A stretch of DNA of 64,000 nt from Dugong dugon (taxonomy: Eukaryota > Chordata > Mammalia > Sirenia > Dugongidae). Positions 1 to 10,411 of this stretch are shown here, one piece after another. Position numbers and translations under genes: made by a program. The notes under the pieces are model-generated. The model saw only the letters and a list, made by a program, of their open reading frames with translations. It made no database searches and was not told where the DNA came from. The stretch is from NCBI GenBank assembly GCA_030035585.1, contig CM057469.1, positions 113,438,650 to 113,502,649 of the forward strand, given 5' to 3'. Numbering within the stretch: the stretch's first letter is position 1; each line of letters begins with the position of its first letter.

Positions 1-640
1 GATATGAGCTCCCAGCCCCTTCCTCAGGTCAGAAAGATGATATTACTGCATGGCAAGAATGTGTAAATAATTCTATGGCCCAGTTACAACATCAAGCAGT
101 TCGAATTGAGAATCTGGAACTAATGTCACAGTGTGGATGCAATGCCTGGAAAGAATATAATGAAAATCTAGTTCATATGATTGAACATGCCCAGAAAGAG
201 CCCCAGAAGTTAAGGAAACATATTCAAAATTTAAACTGCAGCGAAAGAACATGCAACTAGCAGCTGGGTCTAAATTGAGAGAAATGGAGTCAACCTGGGT
301 ATCCCTGGTTAGTAAGAATTATGAGATTGAACGGACTATTGTACAACTAGAAAATGAAATCTATCAAATTAAGCAGCAACATGGAGAGGCAAGCAAAGAA
401 AACATTTGACAAGACTTTTAAAAAGAAAAATGAATTTGGTGGGTAAAGAGAAGGGAGAGTTGAGCTTTCACAGAATATCAGGCTCTGAACTACTTCTGAA
501 CCATGGAAGGCAACAGCATCTTATGGAAATCATTGGTGGTTAAATGTCTAGAAACTATAGAATGTGTGAACTGTTGTATTATTTCTCTATTTGTACGTTT
601 TAGCAAAATAAAAAATTTCAACTTGGAAAAAAAAAAAGAC
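1..640 (+). pseudogene. BCAS2P: BCAS2 (SPF27) processed pseudogene, 3' part
   Basis: From base 3 the translation starts [11 protein letters not shown] and continues through [43 protein letters not shown] and [18 protein letters not shown], which is the C-terminal coiled-coil half of BCAS2, a core subunit of the PRP19/CDC5L spliceosome complex. It is an intronless retrocopy. A one-base deletion near 237-240 shifts the frame and produces a stop at 258-260. A second in-frame stop at 407-409 is consistent with CGA to TGA decay near the C-terminus. The original stop is at 419-421, followed by about 200 bp of 3'UTR, an AATAAA near 607 and an A-run at 628-638. The 5' half lies outside the window. 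It cannot encode the protein. Identification comes from recognising the family sequence. Confidence 0.93.
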
Positions 641-1562
641 AGCACTAAACTCATACCTACCAATAATTAGGCTGAATGTAAATGAACTAAATGCACCAAT
701 AAAGAGACAGAGAATGGCAGAGTGGATAAAAAAACGTGATTTGTCTCCTTGCTGCCTAGAAGAGACACACCATAGACTTAAAAACACAAACAAACTAAAA
801 TTCACAGGATGGAAAAAAATATATCAAGCAAACAACACTAAAAAAAGAGCAGGAGTGGCAATATTAATCTCTAACAGAATAGATTTAAAGTAAAATCTAC
901 CACAAAGGATAAGGAAGGGCACTATATAATGATTAAAGGGTCAATACACCAGGAGGACATAACTATAATAAATATTTACACACCCAACAACAGGGCTCTA
1001 AAATACATAAAACAAATTCTAACAGCACTGAAAAGAGAGATAGACAGCCTCACAATAGGAGTAGGAGACTTCAACACACCACTTTCAGTGAAGGACAGAA
1101 CATCCAGAAAGAAGCTCAACAAAGACGTGGAAGAGCTAAATGCTACAGTCAACCAAGTTGATCTCATAGACATGTACCGAACACTCCACCCAACAGCAGC
1201 CAAGTATACTTTCTTTTCCAACGCACATGCAACATTCTCCAGAATAGACCACATATTAGGCCTTAAAGCAAGCCTTTAGAAAATCCAAAGCATCAAAATA
1301 TTACAAAGCATCTTTTCTGACCATAAAACCATAAAAGTAGAAATCAACAACAGAAAAAGCAAGGAAAAAAAATCAAACACATGGAAACTGAGCAATACCT
1401 TGCTCAAAAACTACTGGGTTATAGAAGAAATTGAGGCTGGAATAAAGAAATTCACAGAATCAAACGAGAATGAAAACACATCCTACCAGAACCTTTGTGA
1501 CACAGCAAAAGCAGTGCTCAGAGGTCAGTTTATAGCAATAAAGGCACATATCCAGTCAATAA
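640..1562 (+). mobile_element. L1 LINE fragment, ORF2 endonuclease region
   Basis: The fragment begins just upstream of ORF2 and runs through the endonuclease domain into the linker. The open stretch at 929-1279 keeps the catalytic GDFN loop (IGVGDFNTPLS) and the RIDHI motif near its C-terminus. Frameshifts and stops interrupt the frame before and after it, for example at 891 and 1277. It is truncated at both ends and has no 3'UTR. Its left end joins the BCAS2 retrocopy poly(A) at a point matching the A-rich tract that precedes ORF2 in other L1 copies of this window. Confidence 0.9.
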
Positions 1563-2576
1563 GCACATTAATTTTTTATGAATTTTGGTATGCAGTGAAG
1601 ATCTACTCTTCCGAACAGTACGAACAACCCAAAATTATATATGAGAATGTCCATTTAATCACCCCCTCATCACACTGTTTTTATTTTATTTTCATTTTGT
1701 TTGAATTGTTTGCAGTCCTTTTTATCTATACCTTAACGTGCTTAATAAAATATAATGTACCTCGAACAGAGATTTAGATGTATAAGTATGGCATGTCTCA
1801 ATTATATTTTTGAATGGGCTATTTTTAGTAAATGGGAAATACTGTTTTATATATTCACTTTTTTATCTAGACAAATTTGCTTCTGTATGATTCTCTTTGA
1901 TTTTCCAGGTATAAATTCATGTAATCTGAAAATAATGATCAGTTTGCCATGACTGTAATACTTCAAATTTCTTTTTATTTTCTTATTCCTCATAAAAAAA
2001 GTCTAAAATACTATTAAATAATAGTGGTGGATACCAGTTGACCTTGTTTAGTTTCTCACTATAATTAGAGATCCATATGATTTTGCCACTAAACATAATC
2101 ATATTATTGTTTAAAAGTCTTACTGTTTATCACAACTGAAAAGCTTCTTTCTATTACCAATCTATCAAAATTTCATTGCCCAAACTCTTCAGTATTTTCT
2201 TCTAATTAGGACTGTGGAGCCAAATATATAAGGCAGTAGTGTTCCAACTAACCTCAGGCTGCCTACATAACACAGTCGCTGTAAAGTGGGGGAGATGATG
2301 AGATGGGCCAGCAAGGCTCACTGATGAATGGCAGAATTACAAGTAGCTCCTCACCTGCTTTTTTGGGGTTTGGGTATTCTGTTCAGACACAGGGACTCCA
2401 GACAACTAGGGGCATTGACAAGAATAAATTTAGTCCCGGAATTATAAGCCAAAAAAAAGCTAATCTCAACCACACGAACAATTCAAAAAAGTTCACATTC
2501 CATTATCTGTATATGTCTTACACATTTATTTTACCTTTAATTTCTAGGAGAGGACTTTTCGTAGACTCTGTACTCA
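1563..2576. other. AT-rich non-coding stretch, possible old antisense L1
   Basis: There is no gene. Around 1850-2180 the T-rich strand contains patches such as ATTAAATAATAGTGGTG that resemble the antisense of the L1 reverse-transcriptase region, so a very decayed L1M fragment is possible. The rest looks unique. The open frames here (125 aa, 65 aa, 96 aa) have no recognisable domain. Confidence 0.35.
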
Positions 2577-2726
2577 CTAACCCATTGCCATAGAGTCGAT
2601 TCTGACTCGTAGTGACCCTATAGGACAGAGTAGAACTGCCCCATAGGGTTTCCAAGGAGCACCTGGTAGATTCAAACTATCGACCTTTGGGTTAGCAGCC
2701 AAGCTCTTAACCACCAAGGGCTCCTA
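2577..2726 (-). repeat. AfroSINE
   Basis: This is a tRNA-derived SINE read in antisense. It contains the body motif GTGACCCTATAGGACAGAGT, the region equivalent to the tRNA B-box and T-arm, and ends with the GGGCTCCT complement of the element's 5' GGAGCCC start. It is a short-subfamily copy of about 150 bp. Confidence 0.93.
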
Positions 2727-4029
2727 GGTACTCATTACACATTGCCAAATTAATTTGAAGTCTACATTGTTAAGAATGTTCTGTCATGTAGAGCACAGAA
2801 CTTATTTACAACATTTATTAGAGAGATACTTGAGACAAAGAATTTTTCTTACTTTAGCATGATTAGGAAAAAAAAAAAAAAGCCTAGTCTTTCCTGTCTT
2901 CAAAATGAACACAGAGTAGGAGAAAAGCATAAAACACTCAAAGAAGATACAAGAAGGAAATACTTTCAGATAATTTATTTTTCTTCACTCAGAGCCAGGC
3001 CACTGTTCCAAGTATCACTTAGTTCTTTGACCATTTAAATAATTTTTGATTCGATAATGAAATCTTTTCTGGATTGCACCTTTGTGCCGTAATTTCCATT
3101 TTTTATGTATTAGAAAGGTTCATCTTTAGCAAATTTAGAGAAAGCAAAATTCATATTCCTTAACAGATGTCTCTACAACGTTAGCCCTGTTTTTCATTTC
3201 AAAGACTTGAAGTGTTCATATATACAGGGTAAGTGACCTGCCCTACTTGAGGGCAGTAATTTCAGGTAGAATGTCAAAGGAAGATATCACCCGCCATGAA
3301 GCTTTCAACAGTCACCCTGCCTGCCAGAGTAAGGTTCCTTTGAAAGACAGCCTTTTTGAGTAGAGTCAAAAAGCTTGATGCATGACAGGCATTTTGTCAT
3401 CTCCACCATCTGTGACCAGAGAGAAAGTCCATGCCCTTATCCCCTAATAATCTGACATTGATGACTATAACTAAAGAGAAACAGACTTCACATGCAAGGC
3501 ACATCTTGCTAGAGCTTAACTTAGCCGAACTCAGTTTAGAATACTTTAACATATACCTGATGGTCCCAGTAAGCGATAACAAGTGGTTTCTGTGGCACTG
3601 GGTGGGTAGATAAAGCTTGATGTCTGAACTGAAGTTGCGTAAGTTCCAGATATTATAAAAGTGTAAATGATTTCAACTGTGGGAGCAGTCCAAACCACAG
3701 CATGGGAGAAATCTAGAGGACATTAGCATGGATATAAATATAATAATCAGCAAAAGACCCATTTTTGGTAACATTGTGAACAATTTCTTTTGTAAAAATG
3801 TACTCATGCTATATTACTGTTCAAAGTTATAGAATTTATAATTATGTTTTATTGAATATTACAGAAGTTTCAATACAAGTGGTAAAGGAGAAAATAGTAA
3901 ACCAGGAAAAAAAAAAAGATTTACTGTATTTATGGGGCAGAAACTTAATATTTTTGCTGTGTAGAATGTGGAATATAGAATAAATTTTCACATCAAAGAG
4001 AAAAAAATATTGTACATCCCAAAAGAAAA
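2727..4029. other. Apparently unique non-coding DNA
   Basis: I recognise no gene or repeat apart from a 13-base A-run near 2868-2881. The ORFs near 3397-3613 overlap on opposite strands and have no recognisable domain. Confidence 0.5.
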
Positions 4030-4424
4030 GTGAGGCACCACCTAGAATATTGAGCCACAGAAGAAGAAATACAAATGACTAATAGGCATTTTGAAAAGGA
4101 AGTTCAACCTTAAAAGAAGAGATGTATTTTTTTAAAAATGCCTTTTTTCTCATTTTAAAAAAAGGTTTAAAAAGCAATCATCTTAAATGAACCGAGAACT
4201 CTCATACAACGCAGCTGGGAGCATAAATTTGTGTATTATTTTTGGAAGATGATTAGGATACATATGCATTGATGTATTTTACCTAGTAATTTTCCTTCTA
4301 GAGTTAACAGTAAACTATTGATATTGATATACACATACTTATCTGCAGTGATAATCATTATAGAATTTTTGAATCACCTTTAAATTGAAAATTACCTACA
4401 TGGCTACAAACAGAGGAATACTTT
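4030..4424 (+). mobile_element. Old L1M fragment, 3' end of ORF2
   Basis: The block GCCACAGAAGAAGAAATACA matches the C-terminal ORF2 region (HF(T/S)KEDIQ...) of mammalian L1. The following sequence, with a 'CATACAACGCAGCTGGGAG' segment, corresponds to the region that in other L1 copies encodes the C-terminal zinc-knuckle-like TLIHCWWEC. It is heavily decayed with many indels, so it is much older than the other L1 copies here. Confidence 0.7.
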
Positions 4425-4760
4425 ATTCATTCACTTAACAGATATTTGATTTGTCAATATGTTTCAGAGACCATCTTAGGGGTTCTAAGAAGGTTAACAC
4501 TTGTTTAGTAATTACTCTATGCAGACATGCTAAATGAGTTATATATACATGTATATTTTCTTTTTCTCCTTTACTTTTCACCAAAAGATATGCATTAGGC
4601 ATGATTGTTTTAATTTTACTAATGAGAAATCTGACGTATGACAGTTTAAGAAATGTATACAAAAGTTTACAGCAAGTAACTTACCCAAGACTTCATCCAG
4701 GAGGGGGAAACCAGGATTAAAAATAAGCAGTCTGATTCCAAAGAAATAAACTCTTAATAA
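4425..4760 (+). repeat. MIR-like ancient SINE
   Basis: The segment has the usual MIR order: a TTTTACTAATGAGAAA-like core, a GTAACTTACCCAAGA motif, then a GGATTAAA/CAGTCTGATTCC end. It is strongly diverged and its 5' limit is uncertain. Confidence 0.6.
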
Positions 4761-5489
4761 ACTCTTAACTCTTAAGATCAGAGATAATATTTAATCAAAA
4801 TCTGATTATTGAAAATGCTTTCTAAAACTTATTGAATAATTTCTTAATTGATGAATTCTACTATGCACGATGGATACATAATTGGTAATATATAAAATAT
4901 GATATAACATAGCATATCCTTTTTTTACCAGATCACATGGTACCAAATGATTATATGTATAAATTACTACAAAAATACAGAAATTTATATAAGTGGAGTC
5001 CTGAAAATATAATAAAAAGAAAGAATAATCAAATGAGTGTATTAGAAGAAAATTTCCTTGGAAAGATCAGTGTCTTCAACTTTTTAAAAGGGCACCTTAA
5101 GTACTAGGTAAAATTAAGTAAAGGATACACTGGTCTTACATAAGAAACTTCATTTCCAATGTTATCTTTAGCCCAATCCAAACAGCCTGTTGTTAGAGTT
5201 TACTGTCATCACAGCTTAAAATATTTTTACTTTTGGTTAAGAAAACTGTTTCTGACCTGGAAAAATTCCTGTTTATGACATTAAAGAACTTAGATTCTGG
5301 TATTAGAATGGGCTTGATTAGGAAAATGTCATAATTACATTTACAGTGTTCAATTAAATATACAAAGAAGAAACAAAAAAACAAAAAAAAAGATACATTG
5401 GTCAAAATAGTATATAATTATAGATTTTTAAATTTCAACAATAAAGGTAAATAAAAAATAAAGAATGCAATTAAGTTCTTTATTTCATA
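4761..5489. other. AT-rich unique non-coding DNA
   Basis: No gene, RNA or repeat is recognisable. The stretch is very AT-rich with short A-runs, including one near 5382-5391. Confidence 0.5.
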
Positions 5490-5600
5490 GCCTCTTGTGT
5501 GTGTGGCATCATCAATCTCAACAGACACCTGAATCAACCCTTGGCTGGGGTCCCTCTGTCTCTAGGTGGTGCTGAGGTCCACCCTCTCAATAGCAGATGA
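5490..5600 (+). mobile_element. LTR tail fragment, related to LTR at 11495-11906
   Basis: This stretch aligns with the last 90 or so bases of the LTR further right. Both have CCTCTTG, a GTGG(C/T)AT(C/T)ATCA stretch, CTTGGCTGGG and CTCT(A/GC)AGGTG in the same order. Only the U5-like end is present, joined directly to an RTE fragment. It is a decayed piece of an endogenous retroviral LTR with no coding part. Confidence 0.5.
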
Positions 5601-5609
5601 CTCACCAGA

Positions 5610-6390
5610 AAGCAGATGATACAACCTTTCTTGCTGAAAGTGAAGAGGACTTGAAGCACTTACTGATGAAGATCAAAGACCACAGCCTTCGGTATGGATT
5701 ACACCTCAACATAATGAAAACAAAAATCCTCACAGCTGGAACAATAAGAAACATCACGATAAACGGAGAAAAGTGTGAAGTTATCAGGGATTTCATTTTA
5801 CTTGGATCCACAATCAACGCCCATGGAAGCAGCAGTAAAGAAATCAAACAATGCATTGCATTGGTCAAATCTACTGCAAATGACCTCTTTAAAGTGTTAA
5901 AAAAACAAAGATGTGCACTTTAAAGACTAAGGTATGCCTGACCCAAGCCGTGGTGTTTTCACTTGCCTCATATGTATGGGAAAGCTGGACAATGAATAAG
6001 AAAGACCAAAGAAGAACTGATACCTTTGAATTTTGGCGTTGGCAAAGAATATTGAATATACCATGGACTCCCAGAAGAACGAACAAATCTGTCTTGGAAG
6101 AACTATAGCTAGAATGCTCCTCAGATGCAAGAATGGTGAGACTTCATCTCATATACTTTGGACATGTTATCAGGAGGGATCAGTCCCTGGAGAAGGACAT
6201 CATGCTTGGTAAAGTAGAGGGTCAGTGAAAAAGAGGAAGACCCTAAACGAGATGAATTGACACAGTGGCTGCAACACTGGGCTCAAACATAACAATGATC
6301 ATGAGGATGGCACAGGACTGCGCAGTGTTCCGTTCTATTGTACATAGAGTCAGTATGAGCCAGAACCGACTTGACGGCACCTAACAACAA
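5610..6390 (+). mobile_element. RTE LINE, 3' part
   Basis: The translated 5597-5923 frame (TTFLAESEEDLKHLLMKIKD) and the 5911-6108 frame (WTMNKKDQRRTDTFEFWRW) are the C-terminal part of the reverse-transcriptase ORF of an afrotherian RTE/BovB-type LINE. The two frames are offset, so the ORF is broken. The copy ends with the RTE 3' tail, CAGAACCGACTTGACGGCAC followed by CTAACAACAA, and is truncated at the 5' end. Confidence 0.9.
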
Positions 6391-6698
6391 TACTGGAACT
6401 CTTGAATACCTCTGCTGCTACTACTGTCTATGTTTGTGTTGCAAAAAGATTCTGATCCTCAGTTGTATAGGGAAAAACACCCGTGGCACCCTTGTGGCAC
6501 AGTGAAGAGGTTAATTCAATCCCATCTTCAGCCTATGGTCTTTAAACCTTATAAAGCAACACTTGAGATGGAGGAGGCCCCTAACCCTGATGATACTGAT
6601 TTGAGACTTTCTGGAAGAAGAAATTGATAAATATGAGCAAGGTAAATAGAGCCTCTCCCTGCTCCTAGAAATATATCCAAATTAAAAAAAAAAAAAAA
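6391..6698. other. Unassigned spacer
   Basis: No gene is seen. A stretch near 6485-6515 (GGCACCCTTGTGGCACAGTG) resembles a decayed AfroSINE head, but the body does not follow. An A-run of about 16 bases lies at 6683-6698, next to the SINE. Confidence 0.4.
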
Positions 6699-6699
6699 A

Positions 6700-6846
6700 T
6701 TGTCATCTAATTGACTCTGACTCACAGTGACCCTATAGGACAGAGTAGAACTACCCCATAGGGTTTCCAAGGAGAGGTTGATGGATTCGAACTGCTGACC
6801 TTTTGGTTAGCAGCCAAGTTCTTAACCACTGAGTCACCAGGACTCT
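6700..6846 (-). repeat. AfroSINE (spans the outer edge of the left inverted-repeat arm)
   Basis: This antisense short-subfamily copy contains GACCCTATAGGACAGAGTAG-type body sequence and the GACCTTTTGGTTAGCAGCC promoter region. It is complete, while its inverted partner at 10189-10267 is cut in the middle. That asymmetry suggests the left arm is the older arrangement. Confidence 0.93.
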
Positions 6847-7246
6847 GAAGTTTGTTCAGTGACCAAAAAAAAAGGATTAAGAGGGAGGGGGAAAAAAAAA
6901 GCCCTGGACAAAAGTACATAATTTGACACTATTGGAAATTCACAGTCTAGTAAATGAATTTATACAATGAAAAAGATAAAAGAGCATTGATTCACTTACA
7001 CATCTCTACTGTATAACATCTACTGGAATGCACTAATTGCCAAATCTTCATGGACTTAATCAATTCTGAGTCTCAAAATCAATTTTTATTTGGGACTCAC
7101 TACATTTACACATGGTACCCACTGTAATATTTCAGGTGTTATATAATAGAGGAAAAATAGGTATGCCTCAATTTAACCATAGGAAATATTGCCTTGCCTA
7201 AATTCCCTACAGTCATAAGACTTATATTGTCCTAAAATGTCCCATA
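6773..7246 (+). repeat. Left arm of 474-bp inverted repeat
   Basis: This arm is the reverse complement of 9794-10267 along its whole length with no gaps. I count three differences, all transitions: 6817/10223, 7060/9980 and 7107/9933. It holds the inner part of an AfroSINE plus about 400 bp of otherwise unrecognised sequence with two homopolymer A-runs that are the same length in both arms. The inner edge coincides with the start of RTE sequence at 7247. Confidence 0.97.
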
Positions 7247-8592
7247 AAATTAAATCCTTGACAACTTCGAACTTTTCTCCCTTTATCATTGTGTTGCTTA
7301 TTGGTCCAGTTGTGAGGATTTTTGTTTTCTTTACGTTGAAGTGTAATCCATACTGAAGACCGTAGTCTTTGATCTTCATCAGTAAGTGCTTCAAGTCCTC
7401 TTTAGTTTCTGTGAACAAGGTTGTGTTATTTGCATATTGCAGTTTGTTAATGAGTCTTCCTCCAATCCTGGTGCCCTCTTCTTATTCATATAATCCAGTT
7501 TCTCAGATTGTTCACTCAGAATACAGATTGAATAAGTATGGTGAAAGGATACAACACTGACACACACCCTTCCTAACTAAACCATGCAGTATCCGCTTGT
7601 TCTATTCAAACGGCTGCCTCCACATCTATGTACGGGCTCCACAGGAGCACAATTAAGTGTTCTGGAATTCCAGTTCACAATGTTATCCATAATTTGTTAT
7701 GATTCGCACAGTCGAATGCCTGTGCATAGTCAATAAAACACAGGTAAATATGTTTCTGGTAGTCTCTGCTTTCAGTCAAGATCCATCTTACATCAGCAGT
7801 CATATCTGTCATTCCACATCCTCTTCTGAATCTGGCTTGAATTTCTGGAAATTCCCTGTCAATGTACTGCTGGAATTGTTTTTGAATTATCTTCAGCAAA
7901 ATTTACTTGCATGTGACATTAATGATGTTGTTCAATAATTTACTAATTCTGTTGTAACACCTTTCTTTGGAATGGGCACAAATATGGATCTCTTCTAGCT
8001 GGTTGGTCAGGTACCTGTCTTCCAAATTTCTTGGCATAGATGAGTGAGCATCTCTAGTGCTGCATCTGTTTGTTGAAACATCTTAGTTGATATTCCATCA
8101 GTTCCTGAAGTCTTGTTTTTCGCCAATGCCATCAGTGCAGCTTGGGCTTCTTCCTTCAGTACCATGGGTTTCTGATTATATGTCACCTCCTGAAATTGTT
8201 GAATGTGGACCAATTCTTTTTGGTACAACGACTGTGTGTGTTTCTTCCATCTTCTTTTGATGCTTCCTGTGTCGTTCAATGTTTTGCCCATAGAATCCGT
8301 CAAAATTGCAACTCAAGGCTTGAATTTTTTCTTCTGTTCTTTCAGCTTGAGAAATACTGAGTGTGTCCTTCCCTTGTAGTTTTCTAACTGCAGGACTTTG
8401 CATATTTCATTATAATACTTTGTCTTCTTGAGTCGTCCTTTGAAATCTTCTGTTCAGCTCTTTTATTTCATCATTTCTTCCATTCTCTTTAGCTACTCTA
8501 TGTTCAAGAGCAAGTTTCTGTGTCTCTTCTGACATCCATTTTGGTCTTCTATTTCTTTCCTGTCTTTTTAATGACTTTTTGTTTTCTTCATG
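7247..8592 (-). mobile_element. RTE LINE, reverse-transcriptase segment (antisense)
   Basis: Read on the minus strand this starts near the endonuclease/RT linker (SLKRQERNRRPKWMSEETQK) and passes through ALMALAKNKTSGTDGIS, KIIQKQFQQYIDREFPEIQA and LCFIDYAQAFDCANHNKL, the RT palm motif around catalytic motif A. It ends within EDLKHLLMKIKD...VVKDLIL. Frameshifts divide the ORF. The RTE 3' tail is missing, so the segment is truncated at 7247, exactly where the inverted-repeat arm begins. Confidence 0.9.
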
Positions 8593-9584
8593 AGATGGAT
8601 GGTGTCAAGCTTCTGGGACCTTCATTTGCTGATGTGGCACAACTCAAAATGAGAAGAAACAGCATCAAACGTCCATTAATAATTGGAATGTAGAATCTAA
8701 GAAGTATGAATCTGGGAAAATTAGAAGTCATTAAAAATGAAATGGAAGACATAAAAATCAATATCCTAGGCATTAGTGAGCTGAAATGGACCGATATTGG
8801 CTGTTTTGAATCAGACAATCATATAGCCTACTATGCCAGGAATGACAAATTGAAGAGGAACAGTGTTGCATTCAAAGTCAAAAAAGAACATTTCAATATC
8901 TTTCCTGAAATACAACGCTGTCAGTGATAGGATAATATTCATACACCTGCAAGGGAAACCAAATTTATGCAGGAAACTCTAATGCCAAAGATGAGGAAAT
9001 TGAAGATTTTTACCAACTTCTGCATTTTGAAATTGATCAAATATGCAATCAAGATGCATTGATAATTACCGGTGATTGAAATGTGAAAGTTGGAAACAAA
9101 GAAGGATCCATAGTTGGAAAATATGGCCTTGGTGATAGAAACAATGCTGGAGATTGCATTATAGAATTTTGCAAGACCAAGAACTTCTTCATTGCATATA
9201 CCATTTTTCAACAACATAAATGGTGATTATAAACTTAGACTTCACTAGATGAAAAACTCAGGAATCAAATTGACTACATCTCTGGAAAGACACTATGTAA
9301 AAGCTCAGTATCATAAGTCAGAACAAGGCTAGGGGCTGACTGTGCAACAGACCATCAATTGCTCATTTTCAAGTTCAAACTGAAACTCGAGAAAATTAAA
9401 ACAAGTCCATGGGAGCCAAAGTACGACTTTGAGCATATCCCACATGAATTAGAGACAATCTCAAGAACAGATTTGTTGCAATGAACACTAATGACCGAAC
9501 ACCAGACAAGTTGTGGGATGACATCAAGGACATTATACATGAAGAAAGCAAAAGATCATTAAAAAGACATGAAAGAAAGAGATG
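8593..9584 (+). mobile_element. RTE LINE, 5' end and endonuclease segment
   Basis: The plus strand carries the RTE 5' end and the apurinic-type endonuclease: MNLGKLEVIKNEMEDIKINI, LGISELKWTDIGCF and ALIITGD*NVKVGN, where the GDxNV catalytic loop is broken by a stop. It lies head to head with the RT segment at 7247-8592. Bases 9538-9584 repeat, inverted, the linker sequence at 8546-8592. This order and overlap are what internal inversion by twin priming produces. Confidence 0.88.
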
Positions 9585-9793
9585 GAGAAGTAGTAAGGTT
9601 AATCACCCTTTCTCTGAGTAGGTATTGTTTCAATCTTTGAAGGCCCTGTTTTAATTTACATTGGGCTGTATTAGCCATTTTAACCGGGGATTAAGGTTTG
9701 TGAGATTCCGTTTTGTCACGTCAGTTTCTAAGTGCCAAAGACTTAATTTAATTTTTAATTATTATTCATTGGTTCAGTTGTGTCCATGCACAC
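9585..9793. other. Unique spacer inside the inverted-repeat loop
   Basis: About 210 bp of sequence without recognisable repeat or gene lies between the RTE endonuclease segment and the right arm. Confidence 0.5.
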
Positions 9794-10267
9794 TATGGGA
9801 CATTTTAGGACAATATAAGTCTTATGACTGTAGGGAATTTAGGCAAGGCAATATTTCCTATGGTTAAATTGAGGCATACCTATTTTTCCTCTATTATATA
9901 ACACCTGAAATATTACAGTGGGTACCATGTGTGAATGTAGTGAGTCCCAAATAAAAATTGATTTTGAGACTCAGAATTGGTTAAGTCCATGAAGATTTGG
10001 CAATTAGTGCATTCCAGTAGATGTTATACAGTAGAGATGTGTAAGTGAATCAATGCTCTTTTATCTTTTTCATTGTATAAATTCATTTACTAGACTGTGA
10101 ATTTCCAATAGTGTCAAATTATGTACTTTTGTCCAGGGCTTTTTTTTTCCCCCTCCCTCTTAATCCTTTTTTTTTGGTCACTGAACAAACTTCAGAGTCC
10201 TGGTGACTCAGTGGTTAAGAACCTGGCTGCTAACCAAAAGGTCAGCAGTTCGAATCCATCAACCTCT
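9794..10267 (-). repeat. Right arm of 474-bp inverted repeat
   Basis: This is the reverse complement of 6773-7246, collinear, with three transitions. Its outer part, 10189-10267, is an AfroSINE in plus orientation that stops abruptly at 10267 instead of continuing into the SINE body. At 10223 this arm differs from the base seen in the left arm and in other AfroSINEs of the window, so the right arm carries the derived change there. Confidence 0.97.
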
Positions 10268-10311
10268 GCCTCAGACTGCAGACCTCATAGAGTACCATAA
10301 TGGCTCACTTA

Positions 10312-10411
10312 AACCGAAATTAAACCTATTACTATCAAATCAGTTTCAACTCATGGCAACCCCATGTGTTACAGAATAGAAATTCTCCATAGGGTTCTCT
10401 TGGCTGTAATC
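10312..10411 (-). repeat. AfroSINE fragment (second subfamily)
   Basis: This antisense partial copy has the CATGTGTTACAGAATAGAAA and CCATAGGGTTCTCTTGGCTG features of the longer SINE subfamily also seen at 33338-33550. The head is missing. Confidence 0.8.

Noticed and set aside
75..260. 61-aa BCAS2-like ORF as a functional short protein
   Set aside because: It is the open piece of a processed pseudogene ended by a one-base deletion; no promoter is seen and the 5' coding part is outside or lost.
929..1279. 116-aa endonuclease-like ORF as a host gene
   Set aside because: It is L1 ORF2 remnant; the same protein sequence type recurs in the other L1 copies and is truncated on both sides.
5610..9584. 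A single RTE element split into three pieces
   Set aside because: The plus-strand 3' piece (5610-6390) and the minus-strand RT piece (7247-8592) overlap by about 170 bp of the same element region, so they are more simply separate insertions.
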